This document shows positions 1-9,333 of a stretch of 64,000 bases of DNA, piece by piece. Below the pieces are notes generated by a model. The model searched no databases and was not told the DNA's origin. It was given only the letters and a program-made list of their open reading frames with translations. Source of the stretch: Candidatus Symbiopectobacterium endolongispinus. GTDB taxonomy: Bacteria > Pseudomonadota > Gammaproteobacteria > Enterobacterales > Enterobacteriaceae. Location: positions 558,001 to 622,000 of the forward strand of contig NZ_JAFJYB010000003.1 of NCBI RefSeq assembly GCF_018777385.1. The letters run 5' to 3'. Positions within the stretch are counted from its first letter, which is position 1. Each line of letters starts with the position of its first letter. The translations under genes were made by a program, and so were the position numbers.

Positions 1-60
1 TAAGGGCAACCCAACATAACCCAATCCTATAACTGCTATTTTCTTCTTGCGAATATCCAT
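1..60 (-). CDS. Nucleotide-sugar dehydrogenase, 5' end only
   Basis: Only the first 20 codons are inside the window; the gene runs off the left edge. The start ATG reads from base 60 downwards and the peptide contains IAVIGLGYVGLPL, the N-terminal Rossmann signature of the UDP-glucose/GDP-mannose dehydrogenase family (TviB, WbpA, WecC and Ugd types). Such enzymes oxidise the C6 of a nucleotide sugar to a uronic acid for surface polysaccharides. It lies about 95 bp beyond the end of the MIO-lyase gene on the same strand, so it may be the last gene of that operon or the first of a neighbouring polysaccharide locus. Subfamily cannot be told from 20 residues. Confidence 0.7.
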   Translation of the reverse strand, partial: MDIRKKKIAVIGLGYVGLPL

Positions 61-155
61 ATGGCCTCAACTGATGTCTTTATTGACATGTTAATAAAGA
101 ATTAATGGAAAGCTATCGATAATAGATCGCATGTATTCTCAGTTAGAGTAAAACC

Positions 156-1735
156 TCAAGCATTATCAGTACAAAGGATATTGTTGACGATTGATTCAAT
201 ATATTCTGTCAGTACGATGTCTCGATCGAAATAAGGAATGAACTCACGCATTTTTCTATAGAGAGCGTATCCTTTAGGGCTGAGCTTATCGATACCGCGG
301 ATATCAGCGGCTTGGCAAGCACACAGTAATTCAAATGCCACAACATATTTTGTATTAACTAAAACATCACGAACGCGACGAGCCGCAACAAGACCAAATG
401 AAACAACATCCTGAAAGTCAGCGGTAGTGGTAAGTGTCTGGATTGAAAGGGGAGTGGCGAGAGATCTGTTTTCAGCGGTTAATGAGGCAGACATAAACTG
501 CCCGCCCATAAGTCCTAATCTGAGACCTGGGTTTTCTTTACACAGGAAAGGAGGTAAGCCATTACTATTCGTTACGGTCAAAAATTTGTCTATTCGCCTG
601 TTAGAAAGATTACATAAAACAATCAGGGAAACATTCAAGTGATCCATAGTCATAGAAATATATTGTCCATGGAAATGACCGTTGTGGAAAACCTCATTGT
701 CTTGAGGCGTGATTAAAGGATTATTATTTAATGAATTCAATTCATTTTCAATAACGTCATGAACATAGCGGATGTTGTCAAGTACAGGCCCCAAAATCTG
801 TGGTGTGCATCGAATAGAATAGCTATCTTCAATAGGCTGATCGGCCTGTTTCACATTATCTGACATCTTTTCATATAGTAAACTCGATACCGCCGACTCA
901 TCCTCGATCAATTTAGAACCCTCAAGTGCCTCCCAAAGTATAGTCACAACCTCCTGCTGGCCTTTATGCGGTTTGAGCTGGTGTACTCTAGGGTCAAATG
1001 GTTTTGATTTCGCACGCAGGCTTTCGAACGTAAGGGCGCTAATTTGAAGGTATTTCATCAGAAGATTTTCAGATTTTAAAACATTGATAGCAGCTATACC
1101 CACCATTGTGGAGGTGCCGTTTGTCAGAGTTAGTCCCTCTTTGTAACTGAGTTTTAATGGTTTGATATTGACCTCGGCAAGTGCGTCTTTGCCAAAAAGC
1201 TCATGTCCTTTTACTTTCGCTTTTCACTGACCAGTGAGGCAAAGCGCAATAGCTGCCAGTGATCCTAAATCACCGCTGGCGCCCAGTGAACCTTTCTCAG
1301 GAATACAGGGGATGACCCCAGCGTTATAAATATCTACCATGCGCTTAAAATTATCGAAGGATAAAGCTGAATTACCTCTTGCCAGTGAAATAATACGAGC
1401 AAGAAAAGTGGATCTTGCAGAGTGATCATTAAAATAACTGCCCACATTTGTGGCGACCGCATTGATTAAGTTATTTTGTAATTCAGCTGCTTTTTCTATA
1501 GGAACGAGTCGGTCAACAAACCCCCCATACTCGTATTGACACCATAAATTATTTTCCCATCGTTTACCATGCAAGTTAAGGTATTTCTTGATGCAATGAT
1601 ACGTTCTTTCACTAGGTCTGTGAAATTTACACTCATACTGGGTTGAGAATAATAAACCAGTTCAGTTAAAGATACGTTACGGTCTGCATCAAGCATCAAC
1701 ACATTCGAGTTAAATTTAAGGGTGTCGAATTCCAT
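156..1735 (-). pseudogene. MIO-dependent aromatic amino-acid aminomutase/ammonia-lyase, AdmH-like (broken)
   Basis: About 525 codons, the usual length of the HAL/PAL/aminomutase family. The MIO cofactor motif GSLGASGDLG is present, and so are an N-terminal YGVNTSMGGF segment and FHNGHFHGQYISMTMDHLN near the C-terminal half. These segments are closest, from memory, to the andrimid enzyme AdmH, which converts L-Phe to beta-Phe; lyase activity is the alternative. Two lesions: a frame change at the C6 run 1521-1526 and an in-frame TGA at 1224-1226, where relatives have Trp (GQWKA). Otherwise collinear and readable. It follows the ATP-grasp gene by 43 bp on the same strand. Base composition is AT-rich, unlike the core genes to the right. 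Confidence 0.8.
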
Positions 1736-1778
1736 GCGTATTGTCCTTAAGAGATATTGTTCACTTCATTAGGTTTGG

Positions 1779-3010
1779 TTAAAAAACAAGCTCAGCTTCT
1801 ATTTCATATGCATTAGAGATTGCCTCATTCCGTGTGCAACCGCCGGTAATGAAATATGCTACATTTCCACAACCATTTTCATATGGGTATATAACATCTT
1901 CGACTTTTAATTCCTTACCCCACCATTTAAAATCGTAGCAACCTTTTTTGGACTTAATCCTTTCAGTTCCGTCAATCTTACTGATTACTCCTGTGGCTGG
2001 AAAAATAGATCTATTGACCATTCTCTTTCTGAATTTTGGAATAAGCAGCGTTACATCTATGTTTTCTCCCAATGCCTGTTGTATTGCAGCCTTTAAAATA
2101 CATGTTCCATTACTTAGTGGAACCATTTCAGTGTCAAAGCGTGGGCCACCTAAACGGACCGCCAGTTCTATAGCATAAACTTCTCCAGAAGTAGAAACTA
2201 TAATATCGCCTTTAATCACACTATTAAATATACCTAATGACAATGCGGCTTTCTCAGTGATTAATCTCAACTCGTTTTGCATAAATTCATCAATAAATGT
2301 AGGCATTATGTCGCCTACCTCTACAAAGTGAGACTCATACTCTTTGTATTTAAACACTCTGTCAGAAATTGCAGTAAGATGGAGAATTCCATCAATCATT
2401 AAACCTTCAGTGCTATGCTCGGACCATAATATAAATTGATTAGCGATAATTTTATCAGAGGGTTCATATTGCTTTACATAATCATAGCTTTTCTCAAAAT
2501 CACTCTCATTTTTTACTAAGATCACGCCTTTGCTTGAAGACAGATTAATAGGCTTTAAAACAATCGGAAAATTGATTAATTCACAGAATTTCCGTACTTC
2601 TTCTAGATTTGAACAGATTTCAAAACGGGGTGCAGGAATACCTTCTTCCTCAAATGCTTTTGATCTCATTTCCTTATCAGTTGCAAGTATTGCAGAGGCA
2701 TTTGATATACCTATCAGACCATAATATGGGGCTATTGCAGAAACAGATTTGGCTGTATCCCAACACAGGCTCATCACGCCATCAAAGGTAAAACCTTTTT
2801 TACTAACTTTCTTGCTGTATCAACTGCACACGATACATTTTTAGAGTTGGCTTCTACGACTTCGGTACAATACTCTAAACCATTATCATATGGAAACTCA
2901 GTTATAAGAAAAATATTATAGCCCCAGTTTCTGACATCATTTAATATTTCTCCACTGAGACCATTACCGCAAAAAAGAATATTTTTCCCAATGTCAGTCC
3001 CCTTATACAT
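1779..3010 (-). pseudogene. ATP-grasp carboxylate-amine ligase (frameshifted)
   Basis: Reading from the ATG at 3010, about 410 codons encode an ATP-grasp ligase: an N-terminal pre-ATP-grasp half (KNILFCGNGLSG), a lysine-rich ATP-binding segment (FPIVLKPINLSSSKGVILV), and the metal/ATP site AIELAVRLGGPRFDTEMV. Enzymes of this type join a carboxylate to an amine through an acyl phosphate, often making dipeptides in natural-product clusters. One frame change lies at the T-run near 2797-2802; on either side the frames join as KKGFTFDGVMSLCWDTA. The start probably overlaps or abuts the end of the peptidase gene; a G-run at about 3020-3024 now puts both in one frame. Substrate unknown. Confidence 0.75.
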
Positions 3011-3552
3011 TTTTTCATAACCCCCGGACAGAAAATTCGCAAGAATAAACATCCCTTTTTTCAAATCATCGATTGTTATATGCTCATTTGCAGAGTGTGC
3101 ATCCTCTAAAGCACCTGCACCAAATATAACGGTAGGAATCATTGCAAGATTAGCATAATGTCTTGCGTCGCAACTTACACGCCATCCTGAAGATTTAATT
3201 GAGGTGTGCTTTTTATTTATTAAAGATGCAATTTCCATAAATCTGTTAATCAAACTATTCTCAATAGAACTCAGATATGCCTGATTTCTCAATCCTGCTT
3301 TAAAATTATAATTTACTTTGATACCGGGATAAGCATCAATAACAGCTCGCAAATGGTTACATATACGGCTTTCTATGGATTCTATAGATGAGGGCGGGAG
3401 AAAACCCGTATTGAACACCAGGGAACATTTCTCAGCGACTGAGCCGGGCCACTCTCCACCATTAATTTTCCCTACATTTATCTGTAAATAGATTGGCCCC
3501 TTAGATCTCCAGACAGATAGACACTCTTAAAATAAGAGGTAGTCTAAAAACT

Positions 3553-3947
3553 ATGTTTAATACCGGTCACAACGAAAAAATGATCTCAGTTCTGTCAGGG
3601 CCTGAACGCCGCCATCGGCGTACCGCTCAGGAAAAAATCGCTATTGTTCAGCAGACTATGGAGCCCAAGATGACAGTATCTCACGTGGCTCGCCTGCACG
3701 GCATCAATCCTAATCAGGTAGTTACTTGGCGCCGGCAGTATCAGAATGGCAGCTTCACTGCTGTCAGTGCCTCAGAAGAAGTGGTTCCGGCCTCTGCACT
3801 CACTGCTGCCATGAAGCAGATTAAAGAGCTGCAACGGCTGCTGGGGAAAAAACGATGGAGGTTGAGCTCCTCAAAGAAGCCGTGGAGTACGGCCGGGCAA
3901 AAAAATGGATAGCGCACGCGCCCTTGCTGCCCGGGGATTCGGACTGA
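3553..3947 (+). pseudogene. IS2-like OrfA, DNA-binding protein (1-nt deletion)
   Basis: The helix-turn-helix part ([13 protein letters not shown] ... [25 protein letters not shown]) and the leucine-zipper start ([14 protein letters not shown]) match IS2 OrfA. The first ATG at 3553 is possible, but the internal ATG at 3580 aligns better with the start of IS2 OrfA. An A run at 3847-3852 has six bases where the IS2 frame needs seven, which shifts the last third out of frame; restored, the protein would end ...[11 protein letters not shown] at 3947. The A7 run at 3899-3905 is the place where OrfA-OrfB frameshifting normally happens in this group. Confidence 0.85.
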
Positions 3948-4780
3948 CACAGGTCAGCCGCGCTCTTAATGTGTCGCGTGCGCAGTTATCGGTTTATCTT
4001 CTAAGCTCTGCCGAGTGGCAGGATCGCCGACAGAAGCCTAACCACAACGATGCTGAGCTTATCAGCAGAATACGGCATCATACTGCTGAATTGCCGACCT
4101 ATGGCTACAGACGAGTCTGGGCATTACTGCGTGATGAAAGCCAGCAGGATAGGCTTGCGATAGTTAATGCCAAAAGGGTCTACAGAGTAATGCGCGACAA
4201 TCATCTGTTGCTGGATAGAAAGGGCGTTACTAAAGAGCAGCGAAGTCACAACGGCAGGGTTGCGGTTGCTGAAAGTAACCTCAGGTGGTGCTCGGATGGC
4301 TTCGAGTTCAACTGCGATAATGGCGATAAGCTGCGTGTCACGTTCGCGCTTGACTGTTGTGACCGTGAGGCGCTGGACTGTATAGCGACAAATGGCGGGT
4401 ACACCAGTGAAATCGTGATGGATGTGATGGTAAACAGCGTCAGTAAGCGGTTCGGAAATGGGCTTCCAGAGGTCCCCATCGAGTTCCTGAGCGATAACGG
4501 CTCCTGTTACACAGCGAAGGAAACGAGGGCGTTCGGTCATCTATTGAATCTTGAAACGAGGACAACGGCAGTGAGGAGTCCACAAAGCAATGGAATGGCT
4601 GAGAGCTTCGTGAAGACGATGAAGCGCGACTATATCAGTATAATGCCCAAACCGAATCAGCAAGTGGCATTGAAAAACCTGGCTATCGCGTTCGAGCACT
4701 ATAACGAGAAGCATCCACACAACGCGCTGGGGTATCGCTCACCACGAGAGTATCGTCGCCAGCGAGAATCGCTAACTTAA
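3905..4780 (+). CDS. IS2-like OrfB, DDE transposase
   Basis: An uninterrupted 291-residue reading frame starting [13 protein letters not shown], as in IS2 OrfB (301 residues). The rve-type integrase core shows its three acidic residues in [19 protein letters not shown] and [15 protein letters not shown]. In IS2 the active protein is an OrfAB fusion made by frameshifting; because OrfA here has a separate 1-nt deletion, normal fusion would fail, so this copy is probably not autonomous even though OrfB is complete. Confidence 0.93.
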   Translation: MDSARALAARGFGLTQVSRALNVSRAQLSVYLLSSAEWQDRRQKPNHNDAELISRIRHHTAELPTYGYRRVWALLRDESQQDRLAIVNAKRVYRVMRDNHLLLDRKGVTKEQRSHNGRVAVAESNLRWCSDGFEFNCDNGDKLRVTFALDCCDREALDCIATNGGYTSEIVMDVMVNSVSKRFGNGLPEVPIEFLSDNGSCYTAKETRAFGHLLNLETRTTAVRSPQSNGMAESFVKTMKRDYISIMPKPNQQVALKNLAIAFEHYNEKHPHNALGYRSPREYRRQRESLT

Positions 4781-5604
4781 GAGTGATCTTGTGTCTGGAA
4801 ATATAGGGGCAAATCCAGATTGAATGCTCCATCCTTACTCGCTTCCTTTAACATTGACCCTTCAAGTTGTTCTAAACTCTTAATGACATCAGCAGCACGT
4901 TTGATTGCCGACACACCAGTAAGATCACTTCCCATATGCACAGATTTCCCCTGAATGTCTAACTCTGTCGTCAGGCATCCTCTGTGACCATTATGTACAT
5001 CCAGATTTGTAGGTTCAAAAACCACAACTAAATCAGCTTCAACGCCATGGAGAAGAGTAGATAACGTTCCATTACCCCCAGTTTCTTCATCTGAAACCAG
5101 ATCTAAACGTACATCAAATTCAATATCATTACCTGTTCCCTACAGAAATTTAATTGCACCCAGCAATAAAAACATGTTGGATTTTATGTCACATGCCCCA
5201 CGTGCATAAATTTTATTATCTGTGATATATGGCTGAAATTGGTTTTTAGAACATTTACTATGTGGTACGACATCTACATGACAATTAAAGAGTATCTTAT
5301 TCTGATTATTCACCCCTTTTTTATAAATGGCTCTTATATTAACGCCTGCCACATTTACAGGGTATGTTGACAGATTATGCTCATCTAATTCTGTATGATA
5401 AGGTTCAATGTAAAAATCAAAACCATACTGAGTCAGGATCTGTTCCAGGTAGTCGTAAGCATCCTTTTCTTTTTCATTAGATGTATCAATGCTTAAATAT
5501 TTAATTAATTGTTTATTAATATTTAAAGCATTTGCGGAAAACCAATTGTCAAATGTAGTGCGACGTATCATATTATTATGTCTCAATTAGGTTGTCTGTA
5601 AAGA

Positions 5605-6489
5605 CTAACGAGCTACATTAATAATGTTAGGCAGTGTAAGTTTTCCAAGTCCAGCATCAGTGCTTTCTTTGAAGAGCTGATGTACTGATTTCACAATGAA
5701 TGTTTCGTAGCCATCTTCGATACACAGTCGTTCGAAATAACGCAGATCCTTTTCTGCATTGGATATGGAAAAATCTAAACTCTCTTTATTTCCATCTAAA
5801 CCCCACTTAAATAAACTCTGCAAAAGTCCGTTGTTAACTCCACCATGCTTAACAAGGTTCCTAAGTGACTCCAGACCAATATTCAATTTATCTGCCGCGG
5901 CAAATATTTCGGCACTGATCGCAACAACACTTATCGATAGCGCATTATTTAATAGCTTTAATTTATGAGCACTACCTGTACCTTGCTTTGGTATTATGAA
6001 TTCAGAGTACATAGATACAATCTCATTAGCTTTCGTTTTGGTACTATCTTCTCCGCCAAGAATCGTATTTAGCCGACCTTCAGTCGCTTCTTTAGGGCCT
6101 CTTGTGACAGGTGCATCAACATACTTGAATCCTAAGAAAGATAGCTTTTCTAAAATCATCCTACTCAAGGTCGGGTCACCGGTTGCCGTATCAATGATGA
6201 GCCCATCATAATTCCCTCCTTCATTCCCTCCTTCTTCAATACCCTTAAGGCCGAACAAAACGTCATCCACCTCAGCAGATGAAGGAAGGGAAAGAATTAT
6301 GGTTTTACATTCCGCGATCATCTGACTAATGTTATCGATTTCTTTTGCCTTTATGGCTAATAACTTATCGATACCCTCGCGGTTTTTATTTCCCAGGACA
6401 TATAGTTCACACCCACGGTTAATAAGACTCAGTCCTATCCCATACCCCATTTTACCAATGCCAATTAATCCTATTTTGTTATCAGTCAT
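5605..6489 (-). CDS. NAD-dependent beta-hydroxyacid dehydrogenase (3-hydroxyisobutyrate dehydrogenase family)
   Basis: 294 residues, intact. The N-terminal Rossmann motif is IGLIGIGKMGYGIG, the substrate loop is DAPVTRGPKEATEG and the catalytic lysine lies in GSAHKLKLLNN, all typical of the 6-phosphogluconate/3-hydroxyisobutyrate dehydrogenase superfamily. It starts 2 bp after the stop of the Gfo/Idh gene, so the pair was translationally coupled, and it precedes the M20 peptidase gene by 18 bp. Residues around 90-98 read EEGGNEGGNYDG because of a 12-bp tandem duplication at 6211-6234. It is the only clean gene of this operon. The substrate cannot be deduced; a tailoring step on a hydroxy acid is plausible. 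Confidence 0.8.
   Translation of the reverse strand: MTDNKIGLIGIGKMGYGIGLSLINRGCELYVLGNKNREGIDKLLAIKAKEIDNISQMIAECKTIILSLPSSAEVDDVLFGLKGIEEGGNEGGNYDGLIIDTATGDPTLSRMILEKLSFLGFKYVDAPVTRGPKEATEGRLNTILGGEDSTKTKANEIVSMYSEFIIPKQGTGSAHKLKLLNNALSISVVAISAEIFAAADKLNIGLESLRNLVKHGGVNNGLLQSLFKWGLDGNKESLDFSISNAEKDLRYFERLCIEDGYETFIVKSVHQLFKESTDAGLGKLTLPNIINVAR
6211..6234. repeat. 12-bp tandem duplication (ATTCCCTCCTTC x2)
   Basis: Two perfect adjacent copies of a 12-mer inside the dehydrogenase gene. The length is a multiple of three, so it adds four residues (NEGG-type) without breaking the frame. Confidence 0.9.
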
Positions 6490-6491
6490 AG

Positions 6492-7583
6492 TCAGTTACT
6501 TTCATCCTTTTGTATTAAATAAAAAATTATCACCTGAAGAATGTTTTGTGTTATTTCATGATTTTTTTCGAATAATTCCTGATCTGATGTTGTGTTATAT
6601 TCAACCAGGCTTAATACAATTTTTTGTACGAGAAGTCCCTGTTCCATATTTGCAAGATTCCTGCTATTAGGATTTTTAATATTTTCATAAATAAGCTCAA
6701 TGAACCTACAAATCTTAGTTAAACCGCTGTGATTATCCTTCTTAGGTTTAATTGATCGTTCATAAATCTTGATGAGATTTCCTTCTGATTTGGTTATGTC
6801 ATAGATTTTTAAATAGTCGTAATCCCACAGCGGTTTATCAAATTCAAGGGTGGCAATTTCTGATGCTTTTTCTTGTGCGTTCAGAACGTAGATAACTGCT
6901 ACTGCCGAATACAATGGGGCCGTTTTCGAAATCTAACGTTACAGTGATGCTATCGGGTCTGGACATACCGCCAACATGAAAATCGCTTCTACTTATCCAT
7001 GTACTAATGTTTTTAAAATTTACGTCACAGCCAATATCACTTATGAAAAGAGCAAGATCGAGTGGGTGTGTGATTTCTGAGAAGACGCCAACTGTCGGGC
7101 GCGGATCATTTAGCCTGAATTTTGACCAGTCAAAAAAACTCTTTTAACTTTTCTTTTGTTTTCACTTATGTAATTGATTAATTCTTGACATGCATCGCTG
7201 TATCTTTCAACAAAATGAACAAATATCGAGTTTGCATGAAAGTTATCATACAGAAACTCCATTTCAGAAGCTGTGTTCACTAGAGGCTTTTCACACACGA
7301 TTTTTCTATAATTTATATTAAAATCTTTTATAAATTTGAAAAGACTGAAGTGAGTGTTATCATTAGTCGCAATAAAAATGAGATCCAATTCATTTTCAAA
7401 TAACATTTCCTGATAGCTCTCATAAATTGAGATTTTTCCAAGGTTTATTTCGGACAGAGCCAAAAAATTTGAATCCGCAACACACTTAACTTCTATAGTG
7501 TGTTGTCTTGCATTGACCATGTCTATTGCATGTGAAAAACGCTGTCCGGCATTTCCATACCCAATAATTGCAGCATTCAACAT
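6492..7583 (-). pseudogene. Gfo/Idh/MocA-family oxidoreductase (two frameshifts)
   Basis: The N-terminal part reads AAIIGYGNAGQRFSHA (NAD-binding) and then IVCEKPLVNTASEMEFL; the EKP motif is diagnostic of the Gfo/Idh/MocA family. The frame changes at an A7 run (about 7131-7137, plus strand) and again near 6870-6890; between them the frame DWSKFRLNDPRPTVGVFSE and IVFGSSYLRSE continues the protein. Total about 364 codons, the normal family length. A good Shine-Dalgarno (AGAAGGA) lies before the ATG at 7583. It is the first gene of the minus-strand operon. Substrate unknown; family members oxidise sugars or other hydroxy compounds with NAD(P). Confidence 0.75.
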
Positions 7584-7601
7584 GTTGCTATCCTTCTTGA
7601 T

Positions 7602-8069
7602 ATGGTCGGCGAAAATGGCAAACCATCATTAATTGTTGGTTTGGCCATATCATCGACGGCTCTCGGTAGCATACTTTTTTCTCCATTTATTGGTCAGTTA
7701 TCACATAAAATAGGGCCATGGACTCTTATAGTTACCTGCCTTATTATTACAGGTTTTTTGCTTATTCCTCAGGCTTATTCTACCACAACTCTGGAATTTA
7801 TTTTCTTACGGTTTTTAATGGGGCTGACGCTTGCCGGATTAATACCAACTATAACTAAAATTGTCGGCGATAATGCTTCTTCTGAATACTCTGGAACGTT
7901 GCTCGACTGGTTGATCTCGGTCAAATACCTAGGTCATATTCTGGGACCTTTAAGTGGTGGAGCCATAGCGAGATATTTCGATATCAGTACCGTATTTATT
8001 ACGACAGTACTGATTATCATCGCGACCGGCATAATGAACTTATTTTTTATTAATCGACGAATACGGTGA
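7602..8069 (+). pseudogene. MFS transporter, C-terminal half only
   Basis: 155 residues with about five membrane segments and a mid-protein MFS loop (GQLSHKIGPW) followed by FLRFLMGLTLAGLIPT. It resembles the second half of drug exporters such as MdtG. No N-terminal half exists: only 18 bp separate it from the start of the oxidoreductase gene on the other strand, and that space holds the other gene's ribosome-binding site. The 5' half was therefore removed by a deletion or rearrangement with a junction near 7598-7605. It could have been the exporter of the neighbouring cluster. Confidence 0.7.
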
Positions 8070-8519
8070 AAATTTCATCCAGCATAAGGAGGATATCGAA
8101 CCGTTTCTTGTCTCCAGGTATGATTTTCTTTTTGGTGTTGACTTTGCCGCCCCGTAAGCGGATCCACCGGTTCATCCTAACCTCAGTCCAACGGGCATTA
8201 CGACATGTTTGTCGATGGCAGTAAGTCCGATGAAGATGAATACACAGATCTGCGCTAAATAACGTATCGGGACACCGATCCCGTGAAGGCGCGGGCAGAT
8301 CTTTTTCTGACAAAATAGTCACACTGCAATGGAGGAGTAACCCCTAACATCAGTCTGAATTGAAACACGTGAACGCGTGGAATATCCGATAAAGCGGCAT
8401 AATCGTTAACAGCGTGACATCACTGTAAGGGGAGCATCAGGATAATGAAAAAGGGATTGTTGAGCGCTCATCGTTGGCGCTAGAGTGATATTGAACACTT
8501 ATCTCCACAGACATCGATC
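8070..8519. other. 450-bp non-coding stretch with unrecognised relics
   Basis: No convincing gene. On the plus strand short readable pieces occur (RYDFLFGVDFAAP near 8115-8155; HYDMFVDGSKSDEDEYTDLR near 8195-8250 ending in TAA), in different frames and with a stop between them, as expected for the 3' remains of a dead gene that I cannot name. A mini-ORF of 12 codons (MKKGLLSAHRWR) at 8445-8483 follows AGGGGAG; it is probably chance. Base composition changes here from AT-rich to core-like, so this is the likely edge of the acquired region. Confidence 0.4.
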
Positions 8520-9244
8520 ATGAAAATCACGTTAGACGTTGACTACCAAAGTGAATACCTGTTCTGGCCCATCTATAGCCGGGATGAACGGCTATTGGCC
8601 TTGGAAATGACGGGGTGTTTCAATAGTGCGGATGGTAAACTCACCGTGCCTGGCGATATCCTGACGAGTATGTTGACCACGGCGCAAAAACTGACGTTGC
8701 TGGATGAACAAATCGATATCATCCAACGCAAAGCGGGGTGGCTTAAACTGCACCGGTTTTTGTTGGTATAGCGCATTGAGAAGCATTGCGCCGAACTGCT
8801 GATGGCATCGATTCCACACCGCAACGCGATCCGCGCGTTACCCTTTGTCCATCTGGAAATTAATGAGGCGTTTCCTCACCTCGGCGAAGGTAAAGGAAAC
8901 CTTGGTATCACCGAACTGAGTAACATGTTTCCCCGTGGCTGGATAATTTCGGCTCAGGTAAGGTAAACCTCAAGGCGTTCCACGATGGTTTGCTGAGCTA
9001 TGTGAAAATCGATCCTAAACTGGTGTGGGATATTCTCTCGCGTCCGGCACCGTATCTGATCATGGATCCGTTGCTTAACGTGATGAAAAGCCACCAGCAG
9101 GGCCTCGGGGTGATAGTTAAATGGATTGATACGCTCGAACATCTGAAAAAAGTGCATCACCTCAAGGTGGATGCGATACAAGGCAAGCTGTGGCCTGCCA
9201 TCCCGTTGGATGCGTTGGAACAGGAACTGACTCCGGCGGCGTAA
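8520..9244 (+). pseudogene. ydiV: YdiV-like degenerate EAL-domain protein (broken)
   Basis: Pieces of an EAL-like protein of about 240 codons read MKITLDVDYQSEYLFWPIYS, then FVHLEINEAFPHLGEGKGN, then VDAIQGKLWPAIPLDALE, collinear with E. coli YdiV (INENYPHLNEGKDN; HALQGCLWPAVPINQ). YdiV does not degrade cyclic di-GMP; it binds FlhD and represses flagellar genes. It stands next to selO as in E. coli. Lesions: an in-frame TAG at 8769-8771 and a frame change at the C run near 8929-8933. No product is expected, so any restraint it placed on motility is lost. Confidence 0.8.
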
Positions 9245-9333
9245 ACCAGTATCCATGTATTTCCTCCGTGTTTATTTCCGTGTTGACGTTCTACACTCAA
9301 GTTTGACAGACGCTGTAGAGTGACATAACGACG

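Larger units (their letters stand above)
3489..4817 (+). mobile_element. IS2-like insertion sequence (IS3 family), 1329 bp
   Basis: The left end starts TAGATTGGCCCC and the right end, read inwards on the other strand, starts TGGATTTGCCCC, both as in E. coli IS2 (1331 bp). The inner parts of both ends share CCAGAC and CACTCTTAA. It carries orfA and orfB of the IS2 type. Flanking 5-mers are GTAAA (3484-3488) and GATTG (4818-4822), so no target duplication is seen. It splits the M20 peptidase gene. A 101-bp copy of its right end lies at 63414-63514. Confidence 0.93.
3015..5586 (-). pseudogene. M20-family metallopeptidase interrupted by an IS2-like element
   Basis: The two halves (5586-4818 and 3488-3015) together give about 415 codons, normal for ArgE/DapE-type M20 amidohydrolases. 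Visible motifs: NCHVDVVPHS and ARGACDIKSN (metal site), SDEETGGNGT (catalytic Glu region) before the IS, then NGGEWPGSVAEKC and GAGALEDAHSANEH (last metal His) after it. Lesions: an in-frame TAG at 5140-5142, and the insertion 3489-4817. The 3' end appears to have been a TGA at about 3015-3017, now bypassed through an indel in the adjacent G run. It starts 18 bp after the dehydrogenase gene and was probably co-transcribed with it. A hydrolase beside an ATP-grasp ligase may trim a protecting group or hydrolyse the product. Confidence 0.8.

Noticed and set aside
8050..8322. 90-codon ORF on the minus strand
   Set aside because: Arg/Cys/His-rich composition without family resemblance; it overlaps the end of the MFS fragment and plus-strand relics.
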